A stretch of DNA of 64,000 nt from Pseudoselenomonas ruminis (GCF_008271295.1 NZ_VTOY01000003.1:1-64000), one strand, 5' to 3'. Numbered from the stretch's first letter, positions 17,146 to 26,825 are shown. Notes: a model not told the origin generated them from the sequence alone. Translations and numbers: made by a program.

Positions 17146-18270
17146 ATGAGTGTGGCGATAAATGTGGATAATGTGGTCAAGAAGTACGGAGACCTGACGA
17201 TTATCCCTGGGCTTACGGAACACATAAAAAATGGTGAATTTTTCACGCTCCTTGGGCCATCAGGCTGTGGCAAGACAACGCTTCTGCGCATGATTGCCGG
17301 ATTCAACAGCATTGAGGGCGGTGAAATAAAGTTCAATGAGCAGGTCATCAACGATATCCCAGCCCATAAGCGCAATATCGGCATGGTTTTCCAGAGTTAT
17401 GCGATATTTCCGCATCTGACGGTGCGGGAAAATGTTGAATATGGCTTGAAACTTCGCAAGATGCCGAAGGATGAAATGAAGAAAAAGGTGGATAAGATTC
17501 TCGATGTGGTTCAGATTACCGAGTATCAGGACCGCCTGCCAGAGCGTCTGTCGGGCGGCCAGCAGCAGCGTGTAGCGCTGGCCCGCGCCATCGTCATCCA
17601 TCCGAGTGTATTGCTGATGGATGAGCCGCTGTCGAATCTCGATGCCAAGCTGCGTGTGGAAATGCGCTCGGCAATTCGGGAGGTACAGAAACAGGTCGGA
17701 ATCACTACGGTTTACGTCACCCATGACCAGGAAGAGGCACTGTCGATTTCGGACCGCATCGCGGTCATGAAAAAGGGCGTTATCCAGCAGACGGCTTCGC
17801 CGCATACGATTTATACGCGGCCGTATAACGTATTCGTTTCGACCTTTATTGGTCATTCCAATCTGTTCAAAGGTCATATCGAAGCCGCAGGCAGCGAAAA
17901 GACGGTGGTATTTGCCGATGGCTATAAGATGAACATGACGACGCTGAGCGAGGAAGCTGCCGATGGGCAGGAGGTTGTCATTTCGGTCCGCCCGGAGGAA
18001 TTTTCGATATGCCGCGAGGGCGAAGGTGTCCGCTGCAAGGTCGCAACGAAGGTATTCTTAGGCAAATATGTCAATTACAGTCTGGAATTTCCCGAGGAGA
18101 TGCTGGTTCCTGACCAGCCATCCATCGAATACAGCCAGGACCTCGGCCATGCCGAGAAACTACTGGAAGTAGGCGATACCGTTTATCTGAAACCAAATGC
18201 CATGAAAATCAACATTTTTGTAGCCGATGGCAGCCGCAGCTTGATGGAAGGTGTGGTGGAAAATGAATAA
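17146..18270 (+). CDS. ABC importer ATP-binding protein (PotA/FbpC/AfuC type)
   Basis: This 374-residue ATPase drives the importer formed with the next two genes. Walker A is GPSGCGKTT near 40, the signature is LSGGQQQR, and Walker B runs into LLMDEPLSNLDAK. The C-terminal third (about 245-374) is a TOBE-type regulatory region. GGAGG lies eight bases before the ATG at 17146; an in-frame TTG six bases upstream is less likely. The permease gene overlaps the end of this one by eight bases, showing tight coupling. Confidence 0.9.
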   Translation: MSVAINVDNVVKKYGDLTIIPGLTEHIKNGEFFTLLGPSGCGKTTLLRMIAGFNSIEGGEIKFNEQVINDIPAHKRNIGMVFQSYAIFPHLTVRENVEYGLKLRKMPKDEMKKKVDKILDVVQITEYQDRLPERLSGGQQQRVALARAIVIHPSVLLMDEPLSNLDAKLRVEMRSAIREVQKQVGITTVYVTHDQEEALSISDRIAVMKKGVIQQTASPHTIYTRPYNVFVSTFIGHSNLFKGHIEAAGSEKTVVFADGYKMNMTTLSEEAADGQEVVISVRPEEFSICREGEGVRCKVATKVFLGKYVNYSLEFPEEMLVPDQPSIEYSQDLGHAEKLLEVGDTVYLKPNAMKINIFVADGSRSLMEGVVENE

Positions 18271-19912
18271 ACGATTTCAATGGGATTTTTGGGCGTGGAT
18301 TACGCTGTTGTCCATCGTAGTCTTTGGCCTGTTTTTGATCTATCCATTGTTCTCCCTGTTTGTCAGCGCCTTTCAGGATGCGGCGACGGGAAATTGGTCG
18401 ATGCAGAACTTCATTCATTTCTTTGAGCGGAAATATTACTATCAGTCCATGATAAACAGCTTTACCGTTACGACCAGTGTCACAGTGCTGGCCGTTATAA
18501 TCGGCACGGCGTTGGCGTATTTCATGACGCTTTATCGCGTGCGCTGCAAGAGTATCGTGGAAATCTGCATCATCATTTCCTTGTTATCGCCGCCGTTTAT
18601 CGGTGCTTATTCCTGGATTTTGATTGGCGGCCGCAGTGGTATTTTGACGCGCTATCTGGCAGAATACGGCATTAACTTTCCGTCTATCTACGGATTTGCT
18701 GGAATCCTGCTCGTGCTCACGCTGAAACTTTATCCGTTTATTTACCTCTATGTGGCCGGCGCGATGAAAAATATCGACTCGGCACTTATCGAGGCAGCCG
18801 AGAGCCTTGGCTGCAGTGGCATCCGCAAGGTGGTAACGATTATCCTGCCACTGATTACGCCGACAATTCTGGCCGGAGCCTTGATGGTTTTTATGAACGC
18901 CATGGCAGATTTCGGTACGCCAATGCTGATTGGTGAGGGCTTCAATGTCATGCCGGTCATGATTTATTCGGAGTTCATCAACGAGGTCGGTGACCAGGCT
19001 AATTTCGCCGCGGCGATGGCAGCAATCATGGTCCTTATCACTTCGACGATTTTCATGCTGCAGAAATATGTTGTCAATCGCAAGTCATTTACGATGAGTT
19101 CTCTTCGTCCGATGCAGACGGGGGCACTTCACGGTGTCAAAAATGTGGTCATGCATGCCTGCATTTATCTGCTCGTGGCGCTGTCGATGATTCCGCAGCT
19201 CGTGGTCATCTATACCTCGTTCCTCAAGACAAATGGTTCGATTTTCGTGGACGGCTATTCGCTTGACAGTTATATCCGGATTTTCAATGAACTGGGAACG
19301 GCGATTTCCAACACGTATATTTTCAGTACCGCAGCGATGGCAGCTATTGTGTTCCTGGGCATGACGGTGGCGTATCTTACGACGCGCCGCAAGAGCTGGC
19401 TCACGGATATCATCGACACGCTTACGATGTTCCCCTACATCATCCCCGGGTCTGTCCTTGGTATCACGCTGCTTTTGGCATTTAATGAAGAACCGATGCT
19501 GCTGTCGGGGACGGCGCTCATCATCATCATTTCGCTGGTCATCCGGCGTCTGCCATATACGCTGCGTTCGAGTTCGGCTATCCTCTATCAGTTGAGTCCG
19601 AGTCTGGAGGAAGCTTCGATAAGCCTCGGCGCCTCGCCGGTAAAGACATTCTTCAAGGTTACGGCGGTCATGATGCTGCCCGGTGTCATGAGCGGTGCAA
19701 TCATTTCCTGGATTACCGCTATCAATGAATTGAGTTCTTCGGTTATCCTGTTTACTGGTGCCACTAAGACCATGTCGGTTGCCATCTATACGGAAGTCAT
19801 CCGTGCCAGCTACGGTACCGCGGCGGCACTGTCGACAATTCTTACGTTAACGACCATCACGGCTATGGTGATATTCTTCAAGGTATCCGGCCGCCGCGAT
19901 GTCACGTTATAA
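18263..19912 (+). CDS. ABC importer permease, fused two-domain type
   Basis: The 549-residue protein has two permease units in one chain, as in FbpB/AfuB. The first has the EAA loop IEAAESLGCSGIRKVVTIILPLI (near 175-197). The second has LEEASISLGASPVKTFFKVT. About 12 helices are predicted. A start 12 bases earlier (GTG) is possible; the ATG overlapping the ATPase stop (ATGAATAA) is preferred. The fused layout means that one chain can form the whole membrane channel. Confidence 0.9.
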   Translation: MNKRFQWDFWAWITLLSIVVFGLFLIYPLFSLFVSAFQDAATGNWSMQNFIHFFERKYYYQSMINSFTVTTSVTVLAVIIGTALAYFMTLYRVRCKSIVEICIIISLLSPPFIGAYSWILIGGRSGILTRYLAEYGINFPSIYGFAGILLVLTLKLYPFIYLYVAGAMKNIDSALIEAAESLGCSGIRKVVTIILPLITPTILAGALMVFMNAMADFGTPMLIGEGFNVMPVMIYSEFINEVGDQANFAAAMAAIMVLITSTIFMLQKYVVNRKSFTMSSLRPMQTGALHGVKNVVMHACIYLLVALSMIPQLVVIYTSFLKTNGSIFVDGYSLDSYIRIFNELGTAISNTYIFSTAAMAAIVFLGMTVAYLTTRRKSWLTDIIDTLTMFPYIIPGSVLGITLLLAFNEEPMLLSGTALIIIISLVIRRLPYTLRSSSAILYQLSPSLEEASISLGASPVKTFFKVTAVMMLPGVMSGAIISWITAINELSSSVILFTGATKTMSVAIYTEVIRASYGTAAALSTILTLTTITAMVIFFKVSGRRDVTL

Positions 19913-19953
19913 ATCAATCCATGAGGTTATAGGGAACAAAGGAGGAATTATTC

Positions 19954-21000
19954 ATGAAACTCAAAAAGATTATTGCTACGCTTTTGGGCGCGGCAATGCT
20001 GACTACCTGCTTCGCCGGCTGCGGCGGTGATAAACAGGCCGCCAAGGGTTCAGCCGGCAGTGGTGATGATGAAAACAAAATTGTCATCTACTGCCCGCAT
20101 CCGCTGTCCTTCATCAATCCGCTCGTGGAAGAGTTTGAAAAGGAAAGCGGCGTCAAAGTGGAAGTCGTAGCAGCAGGTACCGGTGAGCTCTTAAAACGCG
20201 TGGAGTCCGAGAAAGCCAATCCGCTGGCCGATATCTTCTGGGGCGGTTCGCTTTCGACGATGAAACCGAAGGCTGACCTTTTTGAGCAGTATAAATCGGT
20301 CAACGAAGACCATATCCAGCAGGCCTTCAAGAACGAAGAGGGTTCCATCACCCGCTTCACGGATATCCCGAGTGTCATCATGGTCAATACCGATCTCATT
20401 GGCGACATCAAGGTTGAGGGGTACGAAGACCTCCTGAATCCGGCCCTCAAGGGCAAAATCGCCATGGCTGACCCGTCGAAATCCTCGTCCTCCTATGAGC
20501 ATCTCATCAACATGCTCTATGCAATGGGCAAAGGCAATCCGGATAACGGCTGGGACTACATCAAGAAATTCTGTGCCAACCTCGATGGCAAACTGCTCTC
20601 CGGTTCGTCGGCTGTCTACAAAGGCGTAGCTGATGGTGAATATGCAGTTGGCTGCACCTTCGAAGAAGGCGGCGCAAAATATGTAGCCGATGGTGCGCAT
20701 GTAAAACTCGTTTACATGAAAGAGGGCGTTATCTCCAAACCGGATGGCATCTACATCATCAAAAATGCCAAACACATGGAAAATGCGAAGAAGTTCATCG
20801 ATTTCATCACGAGCAAAAATGCTCAGACGCTGATTACACAGAAACTGCATCGCCGCAGTGTCCGTGACGACGTCCCGGCACCAGTAGGCCTCCTCGAAAA
20901 ATCGCAAATCAACACGATTACGGACAATGAGGAAGTCGTCAACAAGAACAAGAAATCCTGGCTGGATAAATTCAAGGATATCTTCACTAGCGTACAGTAA
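19954..21000 (+). CDS. ABC importer substrate-binding lipoprotein (AfuA/BipA-like)
   Basis: The 348-residue protein has a signal peptide with lipobox FAGC (Cys near 23) and a type II periplasmic-binding fold beginning IVIYCPHPLSFINPLVEEF. It would be anchored to the membrane and feed the importer. The family is often annotated as iron(III)-binding, but the adjacent tyrosine pair that holds iron in FbpA is absent from the matching region (VADGEYAVGCTFEEGG). This favours a different ligand, such as the sugar phosphates known for AfuA. The sensor-regulator pair downstream may control the operon. Confidence 0.85.
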   Translation: MKLKKIIATLLGAAMLTTCFAGCGGDKQAAKGSAGSGDDENKIVIYCPHPLSFINPLVEEFEKESGVKVEVVAAGTGELLKRVESEKANPLADIFWGGSLSTMKPKADLFEQYKSVNEDHIQQAFKNEEGSITRFTDIPSVIMVNTDLIGDIKVEGYEDLLNPALKGKIAMADPSKSSSSYEHLINMLYAMGKGNPDNGWDYIKKFCANLDGKLLSGSSAVYKGVADGEYAVGCTFEEGGAKYVADGAHVKLVYMKEGVISKPDGIYIIKNAKHMENAKKFIDFITSKNAQTLITQKLHRRSVRDDVPAPVGLLEKSQINTITDNEEVVNKNKKSWLDKFKDIFTSVQ

Positions 21001-21009
21001 CATTTAAAA

Positions 21010-21063
21010 AATCAAAAGATGGTGTTTTCATGTCTTTGTATATGAAAACACCATCTTTTGATT
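21010..21063 (+). terminator. Strong terminator after the importer operon
   Basis: A perfect 22-bp stem starts AATCAAAAGATGG and ends CCATCTTTTGATT, with a ten-base loop. T-richness is moderate. Confidence 0.85.
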
Positions 21064-21222
21064 TTGGGGGATAATAAAATCGTTACACCGTGCGAGGGGG
21101 GAGTGGTAAATATACTTTGAGGGGCTCTAACTATGCAGGTTGTTTTTGTATAACTTCAAGGATAGCGTTGCTGGTGACAATACGATATAATAAGAACAAA
21201 GACGAAACTATGGGAGGGCAAC

Positions 21223-22938
21223 ATGCGGCATAGATTTCAAGATGAGGTCAGGGGGGCGCTGACGAAATACGCCTTGGTCCCGGTCTTTGTTCTGGCTGTC
21301 GTGGGGTCGGTGCTGATGCTTTTCAGCTGGAAGCATTATGTGACGGATGCGAATCACGAGCAGCGCGAGATGGTAACGGATGTCATGTATGGCATTTTTT
21401 CCGATTACTGGCAGCGGACTGAGCGGGCCGTGGGAACGTTAGCGGCGGAAACAGACCTTCGCGAATGGCAGAACAATCCGGGCAAACGGGCTGAGATTTA
21501 TCAATACCTCTACCATGAGGTCAACATTGCCCATGATGGAACGCAGTTTTATCTGGTGGACACGCAGGGAAACGTTCTGCTGGGAAGTCAGGAAACTTTG
21601 CCACTGGCGATGCAGCCCTTTCATCAGGAGTGGGGAATCCTCCATCGCATGATGAATTATCCCGAGCAGCCGGTGGCTGAATTCGTGAGCCGCGGTGATT
21701 CGGCAAAACACGATTTGCTTATTGGGCAGGCGGTGGCTTGCAAGGGCGAGCTAAAGGGCTGGTTTTTCTTTTTGATTCCCGGGGACTATCTGGAAAATAA
21801 TATCGCCTCGGGAACTACGGATTTTATCGTGGCGGATTCTTTTGGCAATGCGCAGATTGCAACTGGAGCTTCGGCGGCAGTGCGAATGGGTAAGGTGACG
21901 GAACCATTTGCTTCGGTACGAGCGGGGCTCGTGCAGGTTAAGAATCAGGAATACTATGTGACCCGGGAGGAAGTGCCCCGCGTGGAGTCGGTGGCAGGTT
22001 ATACCGTCTATGCTATATCGCCCGTGACGGACCTCTTGCTTCGCTATGCGCTGGGAGCAGGAATCCTGCTGGGGCTTGTGCTGATTATGGTTCCGATTAT
22101 TCTCGTCAGTGTGCGGCGCGAGAGCCGGGCACGTTCCCAGGCGGTGGATGACCTCGTGGATGCTTTCGCCGAGGTTAAAGAGGGAAGGCTGGACAACCGG
22201 CTGGCCGTTCATGAGGGAAGCCAGCTGGCGATTATCGAGGAAGAATACAACCGCATGACCGAGAGCTTGCAGGCTTTGATACGTCAAAATGAAGCGGAGG
22301 CAAGGGCTTCGGTCATTTCGGAAGTACGCCAGCTTGAATCGCAGTTCAATCCGCATTTCTTGTTCAATACCCTCGAGAACATCAAGTTCATGGTGAAAAT
22401 GGACAGCGATGCCGCGATGCAGATGATACATGCGCTGTCTTCCCTGCTTCGTTACAGTCTGCATGAAGAAACCCGCCGGGTGAAACTGGTAAGGGATATC
22501 GAATACCTCCATAGCTATATGGAAATCCAGCAGTATCGCTTTGGTGACAGGCTTCATTACAGTGAGTATATTGATGACGCGGTGAAGGATTGTATGATTC
22601 CCAAGCTGCTGTTCCAGCCAGTTCTGGAAAATGCCATCAAATACGGTGAGGATGACGAGGGGCGGATTGAGGTGCGCCTGAGTGTCACGGCAATGGAGCA
22701 GGACCTGCTCGTCATTGTGGAGGATAAAGGCCTCGGCATGTCGAAACCAGTATTTGACCATTTGCAGCAGCTTCTGCGCGAGGGAGAGAACAATACAGTG
22801 CATAAAGGAATTTATAATGTCCATCGTCGTATCCAGTTGATGTTTGGCATGGACTATGGCGTGAAACTCAGCCAGCCGCCAGCGGGCGGCACGCGGGTAG
22901 AGATGCGGCTGCCGAGACAGGAGGGGGTATCATGTTAA
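21223..22938 (+). CDS. YesM/LytS-type sensor histidine kinase
   Basis: The 571-residue kinase has an N-terminal helix (about 13-35), a roughly 240-residue extracellular sensor, a second helix (about 272-294) and a HAMP segment. The His_kinase domain carries QLESQFNPHFLFNTLENIKF, whose first His is the phosphate acceptor in this class. The ATPase domain has the N box LENAIKYG and the G box EDKGLGMS. Such kinases pair with AraC-type regulators and usually control a neighbouring sugar or nutrient importer. The regulator gene overlaps its end by seven bases. Confidence 0.9.
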   Translation: MRHRFQDEVRGALTKYALVPVFVLAVVGSVLMLFSWKHYVTDANHEQREMVTDVMYGIFSDYWQRTERAVGTLAAETDLREWQNNPGKRAEIYQYLYHEVNIAHDGTQFYLVDTQGNVLLGSQETLPLAMQPFHQEWGILHRMMNYPEQPVAEFVSRGDSAKHDLLIGQAVACKGELKGWFFFLIPGDYLENNIASGTTDFIVADSFGNAQIATGASAAVRMGKVTEPFASVRAGLVQVKNQEYYVTREEVPRVESVAGYTVYAISPVTDLLLRYALGAGILLGLVLIMVPIILVSVRRESRARSQAVDDLVDAFAEVKEGRLDNRLAVHEGSQLAIIEEEYNRMTESLQALIRQNEAEARASVISEVRQLESQFNPHFLFNTLENIKFMVKMDSDAAMQMIHALSSLLRYSLHEETRRVKLVRDIEYLHSYMEIQQYRFGDRLHYSEYIDDAVKDCMIPKLLFQPVLENAIKYGEDDEGRIEVRLSVTAMEQDLLVIVEDKGLGMSKPVFDHLQQLLREGENNTVHKGIYNVHRRIQLMFGMDYGVKLSQPPAGGTRVEMRLPRQEGVSC

Positions 22939-23726
22939 AACTTTATATCGCTGAGGATGAGGAAATCATCCGCCGCGGCCTTATTTGTACGGTGGATTGG
23001 CTGCGGCTCGGCGTCAAAGTGGTAGGCGATGCGCCCGATGGCCGGACGGCGCTTTTGGGAATCCGTGAGACCAAGCCTGATGTCGTGCTGACGGATATCA
23101 AGATGCCCCGCATGGACGGCTTGGCACTGGCGCGGGAATTGCAGGCCGAGCACAATCACGCAAAAGTCATTTTTCTGACCAGTTATGCTGATTTTGACTA
23201 TGCGCAGGAAGCGGTGCGTCTGCAGGCTGCCGATTATCTGCTAAAGCCTATCGATGAAAGCGTGCTGGCCCAAGTGCTGAGTCGGCTGGAAAATGCCAGG
23301 GAGGAGCCGCTGCCAGAGGAAACTGGCCCCGTGGATGGGGCCGGAAAAAACTGGACGGATGAACTCATACGCGAATATCACAGTGGCAATCCCTATGTGA
23401 AGCATGTCTTGGCGGCCATCAAGCGTGGCTATCAGGGGAAATTGAGCATTGAGACGCTGGCGGCCGAGCAGGGAGTATCGATGAGTTATCTTTCGCGGAA
23501 AATCAAGGAAGAGACCGGTCTGACATTTGGCAGCCTGCTGGCACGGTACCGGCTCAAAAAGAGTCTTGAGCTCTTGGCAGCGGGAACCTGGCGGGTTTAC
23601 GAGGTGGCTGAACAGACAGGTTTTGGCGACTATAAAAATTATTGCATCGTGTTTAAAAAATACCTGCACACGACGCCTAAGGTGTTTATGCAGCAGGTGG
23701 CTGGCGGTTTGAAGCTGGAGGAATAA
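22932..23726 (+). CDS. YesN-type response regulator with AraC DNA-binding domain
   Basis: The 264-residue protein has a receiver domain with the acidic residues at 9-10, the phosphorylated Asp in LTDIKMPRMDG (near 56) and the conserved Lys in DYLLKPID. Two AraC helix-turn-helix motifs follow (SIETLAAEQGVSMSYLSRKI and VYEVAEQTGFGDYKNYCIVF). It is the partner of the kinase upstream. The likely target is the importer operon at 17.1-21.0 kb, but no site was identified. The AraC half is at the C-terminus as usual. Confidence 0.9.
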   Translation: MLKLYIAEDEEIIRRGLICTVDWLRLGVKVVGDAPDGRTALLGIRETKPDVVLTDIKMPRMDGLALARELQAEHNHAKVIFLTSYADFDYAQEAVRLQAADYLLKPIDESVLAQVLSRLENAREEPLPEETGPVDGAGKNWTDELIREYHSGNPYVKHVLAAIKRGYQGKLSIETLAAEQGVSMSYLSRKIKEETGLTFGSLLARYRLKKSLELLAAGTWRVYEVAEQTGFGDYKNYCIVFKKYLHTTPKVFMQQVAGGLKLEE

Positions 23727-23727
23727 A

Positions 23728-23772
23728 GGCATAACAAAAGACCAACCCGGCGGGTTGGTCTTTTGTTATGCC
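23728..23772. terminator. Bidirectional terminator between convergent genes
   Basis: A perfect 21-bp stem (GGCATAACAAAAGACC and complement) encloses a three-base loop, with T-runs on both strands (TCTTTTGTTAT). Confidence 0.9.
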
Positions 23773-23779
23773 AAATATA

Positions 23780-25123
23780 TCAGGACTCCAGAACGGTTTC
23801 GAGTTCTTCGAGCGTCTTTTGTTTGCTTTCCTTGCCAAGGCCGATGACGATGGCCGATACGATGATGAGCACGGAAGCAAACATCATGAAGATGGTGTTC
23901 ATGCCCATGGCGTTTCCGAGCATGAGGCCGACGAGCATCGGGGCGAGCATGCCGCCGATGCGGCCAAAACCAGCGGCCCAGCCACTGCCAAGGGCGCGGA
24001 TGGTGGTCGGATACTGCTCCGGTGTGTAGGTGTAGATGACGCCCCAGGCCCCGAGGTTAAAGAAGCTCATGGCTGCACCCCAGGCGAGAAGCGACGATGC
24101 GTCAGATGCATTGCCGAAGAAGAAACTGCAAATACCCGAGAGCAGCAGGAAAAGCGACAGCGTGTATTTGCGGCCGATGATATCAACGAGCCAGGCGGCG
24201 GCATAATATCCCGGCAGCTGGGCGAGCGTCATGATGAGCACGTACTCGAACGTCTTGACAACGGCAAAGCCTTGGGCGTAGACGATGGACGGCAGCCACA
24301 TGAAGATGCCGTAGTAGCTGTAGACGATGCCGAACCAGGCGAGCCAAAGCATTGCAGTACGCGTGCGGAAAGGCTTCGACCAAAGTGTAGCAAATTTTGG
24401 CGCAGCCGTTGCCTTCTTGCCTTTTTCGGTGTCGCTGAGTTCAGTGGCAAAAGGCTGGCTCTTTACCCGAAGTTTTGCTTCGAGGTCCAGGATAATCTGC
24501 TTGGCATCATCGATGCGGTTCTGCGAGATCAGGTAACGGATGGATTCCGGCATGTGCAGGCGAATCAAGAAGACGTAGAGAGCCGGAAGCGTGCCGATAG
24601 CGAAGGCGATTTTCCAGCCAAAGGCCGGAATCAACAGGTAGGCGATGCAGGCGGCAACGAGCCAGCCAATACCCCAGAAGCTTTCGAGCAGGACGATAAA
24701 GCGGCCGCGAAGGTGCGACGGCGCATATTCACTCATGAGCGTAGCGGCTACTGGCAGTTCACCGCCGAGGCCAAAGCCGACGAGGAAGCGGAAGAACAGC
24801 AGGGATTCATAGCTCCAGGACAGGGCGCACATGCCGGTGGAAAGGCTGTAAAGCAGTACCGTAATGGTAAATACTTTTTTGCGGCCGATGCGGTCGGCAA
24901 GGGTTCCGGCCAGCACAGCACCGAGTGCCATGCCGATGAGGCCGATGGAGCCAATCCAGCCAACCTGTGCCGGGGTAAGACTCCACTCTTTGGCCAGCAC
25001 TGGCAGGACAAAGGCGATGAGGCCCGTGTCCATGGAGTCAAAGAGCCAGCCAAGGCCCGTGATGAACAGCAGCTTATACTGGAATGAACCTACAGGAAGT
25101 TGTTCCAAGCGTTCAAGTATCAT
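23780..25123 (-). CDS. Major facilitator transporter, NiaP-like
   Basis: The 447-residue, 12-helix protein belongs to the metabolite:proton symporter branch of the MFS. The N-terminal GLGWLFDSMDTGLIAFVLP segment is the one I associate with the niacin transporter NiaP. The loop 2-3 motif is GTLADRIGRKK and the second half repeats it as AAWLVDIIGRKYT. A nicotinate or other aromatic/organic acid substrate is likely but not certain. A strong promoter and an inverted repeat lie upstream on its strand, so it is probably under a repressor. Confidence 0.82.
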   Translation of the reverse strand: MILERLEQLPVGSFQYKLLFITGLGWLFDSMDTGLIAFVLPVLAKEWSLTPAQVGWIGSIGLIGMALGAVLAGTLADRIGRKKVFTITVLLYSLSTGMCALSWSYESLLFFRFLVGFGLGGELPVAATLMSEYAPSHLRGRFIVLLESFWGIGWLVAACIAYLLIPAFGWKIAFAIGTLPALYVFLIRLHMPESIRYLISQNRIDDAKQIILDLEAKLRVKSQPFATELSDTEKGKKATAAPKFATLWSKPFRTRTAMLWLAWFGIVYSYYGIFMWLPSIVYAQGFAVVKTFEYVLIMTLAQLPGYYAAAWLVDIIGRKYTLSLFLLLSGICSFFFGNASDASSLLAWGAAMSFFNLGAWGVIYTYTPEQYPTTIRALGSGWAAGFGRIGGMLAPMLVGLMLGNAMGMNTIFMMFASVLIIVSAIVIGLGKESKQKTLEELETVLES

Positions 25124-25162
25124 GAGATATAACCTCTTTTCGTAAAAATGTCAATTGACTAC

Positions 25163-25215
25163 TGACAAGACAATTGATGCTTTTGTATTATAAACTGTCT
25201 TGTCACATAGGGCAA
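25163..25215 (-). promoter_or_regulatory. Promoter and operator-like inverted repeat of the NiaP-like gene
   Basis: On the minus strand TTGCCC and TATAAT are 17 bases apart. TGTCTTGTCA (25196-25205) lies between the two boxes and its exact complement TGACAAGACA (25163-25172) lies downstream of the expected start. The copies are 33 bp apart, about three helical turns. A repressor operator is the simplest reading. Confidence 0.6.
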
Positions 25216-25326
25216 GTATTTTGACAGGAAAAGTTTTTGCCGTTGGCAAAATAGGATCAATGGCGTTATAATAATGGATGTTGTCAATTAGAAAGAAGAT
25301 ATTAGGATGGAGTTTTAGACTATATC

Positions 25327-26739
25327 ATGAAGATAAAGCTGAAGAACAAGAAGTGGCTTATGATAGGAACGCTTTGTCTGGCGGCTGGCCTGCTGGCAGA
25401 GACAACCGCGATGGCTGCGACAACGAATCAGACGAATAAGCGTGTGATTCAAAAAACGGCGCAGTCTCCAAGAGTTATCGCGTTCGGCAGAAATGATGAA
25501 AAGACGTCGCCAGCAAAGACGGTGGAAGAAAAACAGGTGAAGCCTTTGGCAATGAAAATCGGAAAGATCCGTTTGACTTGGCCGGAGCGGCCAAGCGCGG
25601 TGCAATATCAGGTAGTGGTGCTTCGTTCCGAGCAGGATGTGGAAGCCAATATTGCTCTGGCGAAGGAACAGATTTTTACCAATGGCGTTGATTTGGATTT
25701 GAGCCGTTTCGGGGAAGACGCGGGCAAATTCTATTGGAAGGTCTGTGCACTGGATTACAATGGCAACCCCATTGGTCATTTTTCTAAGCCGCAGCCTATT
25801 CTGGAGGGCAGTGAGCTGAATCCTATTGCGCCGAAACCGACGACGCAGTTTGAACAGATGGATTATGCGCCGGTTTATCCGGTGTATTCCTGGATTCCCA
25901 CCGAGGGAGCCAAACATCATGAGGTTCAGGTATACCGCACGTCGCCGGATGGCGATACGCTGGTTCATTCCCTGCGGGCCGGGACTTATGATGTATACGA
26001 AGACGGCGGCTATACGACGCCGGGAAAATATTATTGGCGGGTTCGTGCGGTAGATGCGTATGGCTTTGCAATCAGCGAATGGTCTGGCCGGAAGTATTTC
26101 ACGGTTACGGCACCGACGCCGATTGCGGCTCTGGGCGACAGCATCACGCATGGCGGTGGCGCTATGTCGGTGCCGCCGGGATATCTGCTCTATGATTGGG
26201 AGACCTATAGCAGTGTGCCGGTAAAGAATATCGGCTTTAGCGGCAATACGACTGGCGATATGCTTGAACGCTTCGAGCGTGACGTACTGCCCTTTTCGCC
26301 GCGGGTACTGGTCATCATGGGCGGTGTCAACGATTATCGTGCCGGTACCAACGGCTGGCATATTGTTCAGAATCTCAAGGCGATTAAGGAAAAATGCGAT
26401 GCCTACGGAATCATTCCGGTGTTTTTGACGCCGACGCCAATCAATCCGACGCTGATGGTTAAGCGCGCTCATATTGATCAGCCGCCTTATGATTGGAAGA
26501 CGCATCAGGATTATGTAAACGATTGGGTTATGCAGCAGACCTATCATTTGGATATTGCCTCAATGCTTTCGGACAGCAGTGGCTGGCTCAATGCCAGCTA
26601 TACAACCGATGGGCTTCATCCGGATTACTTTGGCAAAAAATATATTGGCGAGCAGGTCGGCTTGTATCTAAAGCAGCATTTTCCGTGGGTTACCAATACG
26701 CTGACGAAAAAGCCGGTCCCGCAGTACATGGGACACTAA
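25327..26739 (+). CDS. Exported SGNH/GDSL-type hydrolase with two beta-sandwich domains
   Basis: The 470-residue protein begins with a basic signal peptide ending near AMA (30). Two fibronectin-like segments follow (about 75-165 and 180-262, each with a YWKV or YYWRVRAVD edge). The C-terminal SGNH hydrolase has the catalytic Ser in GDS at 270-272, Asn in GFSGN near 307, GGVND at 332-336, and the Asp/His pair in DGLHPD (428 and 431). All four blocks are intact. It should be an esterase or lipase acting outside the cytoplasmic membrane, probably on carbohydrate esters given the accessory domains; the substrate is not known. Confidence 0.88.
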   Translation: MKIKLKNKKWLMIGTLCLAAGLLAETTAMAATTNQTNKRVIQKTAQSPRVIAFGRNDEKTSPAKTVEEKQVKPLAMKIGKIRLTWPERPSAVQYQVVVLRSEQDVEANIALAKEQIFTNGVDLDLSRFGEDAGKFYWKVCALDYNGNPIGHFSKPQPILEGSELNPIAPKPTTQFEQMDYAPVYPVYSWIPTEGAKHHEVQVYRTSPDGDTLVHSLRAGTYDVYEDGGYTTPGKYYWRVRAVDAYGFAISEWSGRKYFTVTAPTPIAALGDSITHGGGAMSVPPGYLLYDWETYSSVPVKNIGFSGNTTGDMLERFERDVLPFSPRVLVIMGGVNDYRAGTNGWHIVQNLKAIKEKCDAYGIIPVFLTPTPINPTLMVKRAHIDQPPYDWKTHQDYVNDWVMQQTYHLDIASMLSDSSGWLNASYTTDGLHPDYFGKKYIGEQVGLYLKQHFPWVTNTLTKKPVPQYMGH

Positions 26740-26745
26740 ACAGGG

Positions 26746-26759
26746 TTTGACCGGTCAAA
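26746..26759. repeat. Dispersed palindrome TTTGACCGGTCAAA
   Basis: A perfect 14-bp palindrome stands seven bases after the stop codon of the SGNH gene. The same core occurs near 41.0, 50.7 and 52.4 kb. Confidence 0.75.
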
Positions 26760-26825
26760 TTCATTTTTTCTACAGGGACACATGATAAAGTAGGAAAAAA
26801 TTGGTGTGATTGAGAGGTTGGTATT

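Noticed and set aside
19954-21000. Iron(III)-binding protein FbpA
   Set aside because: The adjacent Tyr-Tyr iron ligands are absent; superfamily membership alone does not show iron transport.
23768-25087. Long plus-strand reading frame opposite the MFS gene
   Set aside because: It has low-complexity charged sequence and lies entirely opposite a well-supported transporter on the minus strand; no ribosome site.
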